From: a virus
DNA: 44,680 bases
IMG/VR virus record: IMGVR_UViG_3300009086_000032
Location: 1 to 44,680 of that record
Direction: 5' to 3' (one strand)
The position numbers were made by a program, and so were the translations under genes. The notes under the pieces are model-generated. The model did no database searches. It was given only the letters and a program-made list of their open reading frames with translations, and was not told the DNA's origin. Positions 40,195-44,680 of this stretch are shown in pieces (the first letter of the stretch is position 1; each line of letters opens with the position of its first letter).

Positions 40195-40197
40195 ATA
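40190..40197 (+). promoter_or_regulatory. T4-type late promoter for the gp13 block
   Basis: CATAAATA (7 of 8), overlapping the stop codon of the 597-aa fibre gene, 34 bases before the TTG start at 40231. It probably drives the neck and terminase genes. Confidence 0.62.
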
Positions 40198-40230
40198 GTA
40201 GTACAATTTAGATAATTTGGAGTGTAGAAA

Positions 40231-40431
40231 TTGTCAACTACAATTAAACACAAGAAGAGTGATGCAAAGGGTGTCACTCCTTCTACTAGTGACTTAGCAT
40301 TAGGCGAGATAGCAATAAATACCAACCAAGGAATCATCTTTTTAAAGACAGAAGATTCTTCAAGTGCGGTAGAAATTATCGACTTTCAACAACTGAGAGT
40401 ATATAACTCTTCAGGGACAAGGATAAACTAA
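40231..40431 (+). CDS. small fibre-head-like protein, TTG start
   Basis: A 66-residue protein starting with TTG, with GGAG at 40219-40222 giving a good spacing of 8 bases. STSDLALGEIAINTNQGIIF is the same fibre-head motif as at the start of the previous gene, here alone without a shaft. It is ~33 bases downstream of a CATAAATA promoter and couples to gp13 (TAATG). Confidence 0.7.
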   Translation: MSTTIKHKKSDAKGVTPSTSDLALGEIAINTNQGIIFLKTEDSSSAVEIIDFQQLRVYNSSGTRIN

Positions 40432-41189
40432 TGGCGAGTCCAAACACTAGACAAGAACTTATAGATTACTGTTTACGTAGTTTGGGTTCCCCTGTGATCG
40501 AAATAAATGTCGATGATGAACAACTAGAGGATCGTGTTGACGAAGGTCTTCAGTGGTTCCGTGAGAATCATCCAGATGGTTCACGTAGACACTACATGTC
40601 TTTTCCGCTTACACAGCAAGATATCGACAACGGATATATTGATCTACAAGATGATAATATCCAGACTGTCGTTCGAGTTTTTCCGATCAACACTGTTTCA
40701 CAATCAACAAACTTCTTTGACATCAAGTATCAGATGATGTTGAATGATGTTACTGATCTAAACAACTATGCGGGCGACATTGCATACTACGAACAGATGC
40801 AACAACATCTATCATTACTTGATATGAAATTAACAGGTGTTCCTCAGATTACTCATGACAGACAAGGGAATCGTCTATACTTCTATATCAGTAGTGAAAA
40901 ATTATCGGTAGGCGATCATATTGTATGTGAAGTATATGGTATCCGCACCCCCAACAGTACTGTAGAGTACAATTCGTTGTGGAACCATAAGTTTCTTAAA
41001 GAGTATACCACAGCAATTATTAAAAGGCAATGGGGAACCAACCTACTAAAATTCGATGGTATGACCTTGCCTGGCGGTGTTCAGATTTCTGGTCGTTCGA
41101 TCTTCGAAGATGCGAACAACGAACTTGAACAAATTAGAACTAGGTTTAGGGAAGAAGAAGATGTAGGCCCTGTCTTCTTCGTAGGATAA
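40431..41189 (+). CDS. 13: gp13 neck protein
   Basis: A 252-residue protein (T4 gp13, 309). RQELIDYCLRSLGSPVIEIN and VDDEQLEDRVDEGLQWFREN are the family signature, and the C-terminal LWNHKFLKEYTTAIIKRQWG and FDGMTLPGGVQISGRSI are also highly conserved. gp13 forms the ring below the portal that joins the finished head to gp14 and the tail. Confidence 0.93.
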   Translation: MASPNTRQELIDYCLRSLGSPVIEINVDDEQLEDRVDEGLQWFRENHPDGSRRHYMSFPLTQQDIDNGYIDLQDDNIQTVVRVFPINTVSQSTNFFDIKYQMMLNDVTDLNNYAGDIAYYEQMQQHLSLLDMKLTGVPQITHDRQGNRLYFYISSEKLSVGDHIVCEVYGIRTPNSTVEYNSLWNHKFLKEYTTAIIKRQWGTNLLKFDGMTLPGGVQISGRSIFEDANNELEQIRTRFREEEDVGPVFFVG

Positions 41190-41190
41190 T

Positions 41191-43227
41191 ATGGCAACAA
41201 ATCCGTATATCAGCAAAAAGGTACGTTCAGAACAACACCTCTATGAAGACTTAGTAATTGAGTCTTTACAGTTCTATGGTGAGGACGTATACTATATCCC
41301 ACGTGAGATAGTCAACCAAGATAAGATCTTTGGTGATGACATCCCTTCACGATTTTCAGATGCATATAAGATCGAGATGTACATTGAGAACCAAGAAGGT
41401 TTCGATGGAGAAGGAGATCTGTTCACTAAGTTTGGTATCGAGTTAAGAGACCAAGCAACATTCGTTGTCGCACGTAGACGTTGGAAAAAGATGGTAGGTG
41501 ATAATCTGACTGAGAACGGTTTCCGTCCTCGTGAAGGTGATGTCATTTACTTGCCTATGTCAGAGTCTATGTTCGAGGTTCTCAAGGTAGAGACTGAGAC
41601 GCCATTCTATCAGTTGAGTAACCTACCCACATTCCGTATGCAGTGTGAGTTATTCGAATACAGTGATGAAGACTTTGATACTGATATTGCATCTATTGAT
41701 GCGATAGAGTATGAAGGTGCGTATCAGTATAAAGTTACAATGAACAATCCTGCTGCGAACATTCCAACGTTTACTTCACAGATCGATGATCAGGGTAGAT
41801 TGACTAGTGTTGATGTGGTTTCGGCCGGTCTCGGATTTAAAGAACCTCCTACCATTACTGTAGAGAGACCCGATCCTAATGATACTAATCGTAAGTTTGG
41901 CGTGTCATCATTGCACTCATATCTGGGTCATGGTGATGAGAACAATTACTTACGTCAAGATAGAAATGGTACAGTAGAACTATTCTTTAGAACAAATTCA
42001 TTACCACAGTCAGGTTACCAAGCACTACTTGTAACTGGGGGTGATAGTGACAAGAACCAAATGATCTTTGCCGTTGATGGCGACGCTAAGATAAATTATG
42101 GTTTTGTGAACAATGACGGTGTTCCCCTCAAACAACTTCCGGCAACGTTTACTAACAATCAGTGGACACACTTCTTGTTCAGTCATGATAATAATACCGT
42201 ACGTGCTTATGTAAATGGTACTAAATCGTTAGACTCTGTGTCAGATAGACCGTTGGATCTCATCAGCGATCGTGAATACTCTTTAGGTTCGTTTGCTGCA
42301 CGTGAAGTAGACGGTATTAACTACGGTTCATTTGAAGGACGATTAGACGAGTTCCGTTCATTGATAGGAACGTCCGATCAAATATTGGATTCTAGGTTAG
42401 CGCATACCGTACAGACGTTCACACTCGATATCGAAAGTGGTGATGGTTCAGACTATACTTTTGCCTCTGGTTCTACCGACAGATCTGGTGAGATACAGAC
42501 TCTCCAAGACCCAATCTTAGATGTTGTAATTAATGATACAATCGTGTTAAATAATAACACTGGCGGTCACCCACTACAAATAAAAGATGGTGATGATAAT
42601 GTTCTCGCAACAGAATCCTCATCTACAGTGTCGTATCAATTTACCAGTACTGGGATTTACTACTATCAGTGTACTGTCGCTGGTCATGGTTCTATGATCG
42701 GGCAAATACATGTATCCGCTCTACCCACAAATATATCTGTGCCTTCGTCTGCCTTCGATAGTGATTCGAACACAGCGATTCTAAGACACTATGATGGAGA
42801 AGAGGCGACACTAAGTGTAACAGTTTTGGATGGTGGTATAAGTTCAGTAGATGTGACAAACGGTGGTCTACATTATACTACTGAACCAACATTAACTGTA
42901 GACAATACTACAGCAGGCGGTAATTATATCATAGGCGAGACCGTAACGCAAACTAATTTAGATTATAGTATTAAGGGTGAGGTTACTCGTTGGTCAGATA
43001 GTGACCGCATACTTCAACTTGCACATGTTGGTAGTACGGACGGAACGTTTAGGACTATTGGTTCAAGCGCACCTGTCATCGGTGCATCATCTGATGCCGA
43101 GTGGATTCCTAAACTTGTAGAAGATTTACAAGAAATTCAGAAAACCGCACAAAATAAAGTATTCGATGATTTCGAGGGAGACTTCTTAGACTTCTCGGAA
43201 TCCAATCCGTTTGGAGATATATTCTAA
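41191..43227 (+). CDS. 14: gp14 neck protein enlarged with LamG-like and cupredoxin domains
   Basis: Residues 1-180 (NPYISKKVRSEQHLYEDLVI, ESLQFYGEDVYYIPREIVNQ, IYLPMSESMFEVLKVE) and the C-terminus (VEDLQEIQKTAQNKVFDDFE, SNPFGDIF) match T4 gp14. At 678 residues it is more than twice T4 gp14 (256). The insert holds three things. First, a small repeat domain (SVDVVSAGLGFKEPPTITVE, and again ~540-580). Second, a LamG/concanavalin-like lectin fold at ~237-395 (NGTVELFFRTNSLPQ, NNQWTHFLFSHDNNTVRAYV, EGRLDEFRSL). Third, a cupredoxin-like domain at ~410-512 with His460, Cys494, His499 and Met502 in the type-1 copper order. The insert faces outward in gp14-like rings, so it may act as a collar decoration that binds glycans or metal. 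Confidence 0.88.
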   Translation: MATNPYISKKVRSEQHLYEDLVIESLQFYGEDVYYIPREIVNQDKIFGDDIPSRFSDAYKIEMYIENQEGFDGEGDLFTKFGIELRDQATFVVARRRWKKMVGDNLTENGFRPREGDVIYLPMSESMFEVLKVETETPFYQLSNLPTFRMQCELFEYSDEDFDTDIASIDAIEYEGAYQYKVTMNNPAANIPTFTSQIDDQGRLTSVDVVSAGLGFKEPPTITVERPDPNDTNRKFGVSSLHSYLGHGDENNYLRQDRNGTVELFFRTNSLPQSGYQALLVTGGDSDKNQMIFAVDGDAKINYGFVNNDGVPLKQLPATFTNNQWTHFLFSHDNNTVRAYVNGTKSLDSVSDRPLDLISDREYSLGSFAAREVDGINYGSFEGRLDEFRSLIGTSDQILDSRLAHTVQTFTLDIESGDGSDYTFASGSTDRSGEIQTLQDPILDVVINDTIVLNNNTGGHPLQIKDGDDNVLATESSSTVSYQFTSTGIYYYQCTVAGHGSMIGQIHVSALPTNISVPSSAFDSDSNTAILRHYDGEEATLSVTVLDGGISSVDVTNGGLHYTTEPTLTVDNTTAGGNYIIGETVTQTNLDYSIKGEVTRWSDSDRILQLAHVGSTDGTFRTIGSSAPVIGASSDAEWIPKLVEDLQEIQKTAQNKVFDDFEGDFLDFSESNPFGDIF

Positions 43228-44009
43228 TGTTCGGTAATTGGTTTTATAACAAGCGAGTAAGGACTGCCGTATCGGTATTCGGTTCTATATTTAACAACTT
43301 ACACGTGTTGAGACAGAACTCTTCGGGCGCAACTATCTCACAGGTTAAAGTTCCTCTGTCGTATGCGCCACGTAGATCGTTCATCGAACGACTAGAACAA
43401 ATGTCTAAGGGAGAAGACGCTGAACGTAGAGTTGCGATGAAACTCCCACGTATGTCATTCGAGATCACGAACATTGCATACGATCCAGAGAGACAGTTAC
43501 CCAAAACAAACAAGTTTGCTCGTGCATCCACTGACAATACTAAGAAGAAAAGATTTTATACATCTGTTCCATACACAATTGGTTTCCAATTAAACATATA
43601 TGCTAAATCACAAGACGATGCATTGCAGATGGTGGAACAAGTTATACCCTATTTTAACCCCCAATATACTCTATCAGTAAAACCTTTTAGTGATTACAGT
43701 GAGATCAAAGAAGACGTACCCATTATTCTTAATGGCATAACTTTCTCTGATGACTTCGAAGGATCTGTAGGACAAAGACGTACTATCATCTACACACTAG
43801 ACTTTGAGATGAAAATGTCTTTCTATGGCCCAGAAAAAGATCAATCGGTTATCCGTGAAATTGATACGAACTTTTTCCTAAAAGATGCTGGAATGCAAGA
43901 CAGTGACTTATTTGTTGAAAGACTAAATATAGTACCAACACCAAACAACGTCTCACCTGACGATGACTTTGGGTTTAACGTGAGTTTGTTAGATAGCGAG
44001 AAAGAATGA
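43227..44009 (+). CDS. 15: gp15 tail terminator / sheath stabiliser
   Basis: A 260-residue protein (T4 gp15, 272). FGNWFYNKRVRTAVSVFGSI, FNNLHVLRQ, VKVPLSYAPRRSFIERLEQM and MVEQVIPYFNPQYTLSV match gp15, the hexameric ring that caps tube and sheath and docks to the neck. The related gp3 was considered, but position after gp14 and the SYAP/LPRMSFE blocks favour gp15. TAATG and ATGA overlaps on both sides. Confidence 0.9.
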   Translation: MFGNWFYNKRVRTAVSVFGSIFNNLHVLRQNSSGATISQVKVPLSYAPRRSFIERLEQMSKGEDAERRVAMKLPRMSFEITNIAYDPERQLPKTNKFARASTDNTKKKRFYTSVPYTIGFQLNIYAKSQDDALQMVEQVIPYFNPQYTLSVKPFSDYSEIKEDVPIILNGITFSDDFEGSVGQRRTIIYTLDFEMKMSFYGPEKDQSVIREIDTNFFLKDAGMQDSDLFVERLNIVPTPNNVSPDDDFGFNVSLLDSEKE

Positions 44010-44359
44010 GTGAAGATAAAAATGTTAATACCGATTATGAATATTCAAGAGACACCTACTACGAGTTAATCGAGAAGGGTAGGGAGTCGTTGGAACTCAT
44101 GATCGAAGTGGCACGAGAGTCAGAACACCCTCGTGCATTCGAAGTATTATCTGGGATGATAAAGAACATCTCGGACGTGAACGATAAACTTATGGATCTG
44201 AATAAGAAGAATAAGGATATCAAACAAGAACCTAAACAGATTGGACAAGAAGGTGGAACCACCAACAACAATGTGTTTATAGGTTCTACTGCTGACCTTC
44301 AGCGAATACTACGTAATGAGGAAAAAGTGATTGATGTTGAACCCAGCGGAAAAGAATAG
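44006..44359 (+). CDS. 16: gp16 small terminase subunit
   Basis: A 117-residue acidic helical protein. The core YYELIEKGRESLELMIEVAR followed by HPRAFEVLSGMIKNISDVND is the small-terminase coiled-coil region seen in marine T4-like phages; T4 gp16 is 164 residues. It forms a ring that recognises DNA and stimulates the gp17 ATPase. It overlaps gp15 by 4 bases and gp17 by 26 bases. Confidence 0.9.
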   Translation: MSEDKNVNTDYEYSRDTYYELIEKGRESLELMIEVARESEHPRAFEVLSGMIKNISDVNDKLMDLNKKNKDIKQEPKQIGQEGGTTNNNVFIGSTADLQRILRNEEKVIDVEPSGKE

Positions 44360-44680
44360 TTACCTCGGCAACCCCAATGTAAAGAAGGATGGTGTTGCAG
44401 AGGAATGGACTGAGGAGTCGGTAAAAGAATACGCTAAGTGTATGAATGACCCAGCGTATTTTGCAAGAACCTACGTAAAGATTATCTCACTTGATGACGG
44501 ACTGGTTAACTTTAACTTGTATCCATATCAAGAGAAGATGTTCGATCACTTCAACGATAATCGTTTCTGCGTAGTGCTTGCTTGCCGTCAATCGGGTAAA
44601 AGTATTTCGTCTGTGGTTTACATTCTATGGTATGCGATATTTCATCCCGAAAAAACAATTGCGGTGCTTGCCAACAAAGG
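44334..44680 (+). CDS. 17: gp17 large terminase subunit, 5' part only
   Basis: The ATG at 44334 (MLNPAEKNSYLGNPNVKKDG) opens a frame running off the window; I translated it by hand. SYLGNPN is the usual start in marine T4-like phages. Residues ~63-69 (YPYQEKM) are the adenine-binding Q-motif and residues 84-90 (CRQSGKS) the Walker A loop of the packaging ATPase. Walker A lies much nearer the N-terminus than in T4 gp17 (about residue 161), so the N-terminal extension is shorter. GAGG about 12 bases before ATG is a modest Shine-Dalgarno; the 26-base overlap with gp16 suggests coupling. Confidence 0.92.
   Translation, partial: MLNPAEKNSYLGNPNVKKDGVAEEWTEESVKEYAKCMNDPAYFARTYVKIISLDDGLVNFNLYPYQEKMFDHFNDNRFCVVLACRQSGKSISSVVYILWYAIFHPEKTIAVLANK

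Noticed and set aside
43227-44009. gp3 tail completion protein
   Set aside because: gp3 and gp15 are similar, but the order gp13-gp14-this-gp16-gp17 and the internal blocks fit gp15.
1-44680. tRNA genes, insertion sequences, integrase, homing endonuclease or lysis genes
   Set aside because: No cloverleaf-like sequence, transposase, HNH/GIY-YIG motif, holin or endolysin was found; the only cell-wall enzyme is the hub amidase, which context assigns to the virion.

Overview
The window is the late structural region of a T4-like (tevenvirus-related) myovirus genome. Three lines of sequence evidence support this. There is a near-complete, largely collinear set of T4 baseplate, neck and terminase homologues (gp26, gp4, gp48, gp53, gp27-like, gp5, gp25, gp6, gp8, gp13, gp14, gp15, gp16, gp17). 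Several 8-bp TATAAATA late-promoter boxes sit just upstream of gene blocks. Genes are tightly packed with ATGA/TAATG overlaps and no gap over 100 bases. Protein sizes and extra domains (a DUF4815-type giant wedge protein, a cupredoxin domain in gp14, many fibre-adaptor proteins) resemble marine T4-like phages of cyanobacteria and SAR11-type hosts more than enteric T4. The host cannot be read from this window. The DNA is AT-rich.

Layout: (1) 1-2380, minus strand: gp26 (cut by the window edge), a tail-tube-fold protein likely doing the gp54 job, an unassigned 201-aa protein, and gp4. (2) 2436-10707, plus: gp48 tube cap, gp53, a gp27-like hub, a gp5-like OB-fold protein whose lysozyme domain looks dead, a hub protein carrying a peptidoglycan amidase, a beta-helical spike, and one unassigned protein. 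(3) 10746-16593: gp25, gp6, a gp7-position wedge protein, a small fibre-like protein, gp8. (4) 16609-25761: a 2065-aa DUF4815 structural protein, a small basic coiled-coil protein, and a 909-aa repetitive fibre. (5) 25786-35826: two paralogous giant proteins (983 and 2344 aa) built mostly from a strict four-residue repeat, x-[Tyr/Phe]-x-[Gly/Arg]. (6) 35873-37759: a small unknown protein, a GT-A-type glycosyltransferase and a 2OG-Fe(II) oxygenase-like protein. (7) 37812-40431: small adaptor proteins and a 597-aa fibre-like protein. (8) 40431-44680: gp13, a greatly enlarged gp14, gp15, gp16 and the start of gp17.

Together the genes build the cell-puncturing hub, baseplate wedges, adhesion fibres, neck and DNA-packaging motor. 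The most novel part is region 5. The two giant tetrapeptide-repeat proteins are almost entirely Tyr/Phe/Arg/Asn/Gly/Ser/Thr. The larger has no lysine or cysteine across about 1650 residues. Both are punctuated by a 12-residue Gly-rich motif inserted in the four-residue register, and they lie just upstream of possible protein- or sugar-modifying enzymes. No tRNA, insertion sequence, CRISPR array, integrase or homing endonuclease was seen, and no convincing rho-independent terminator.
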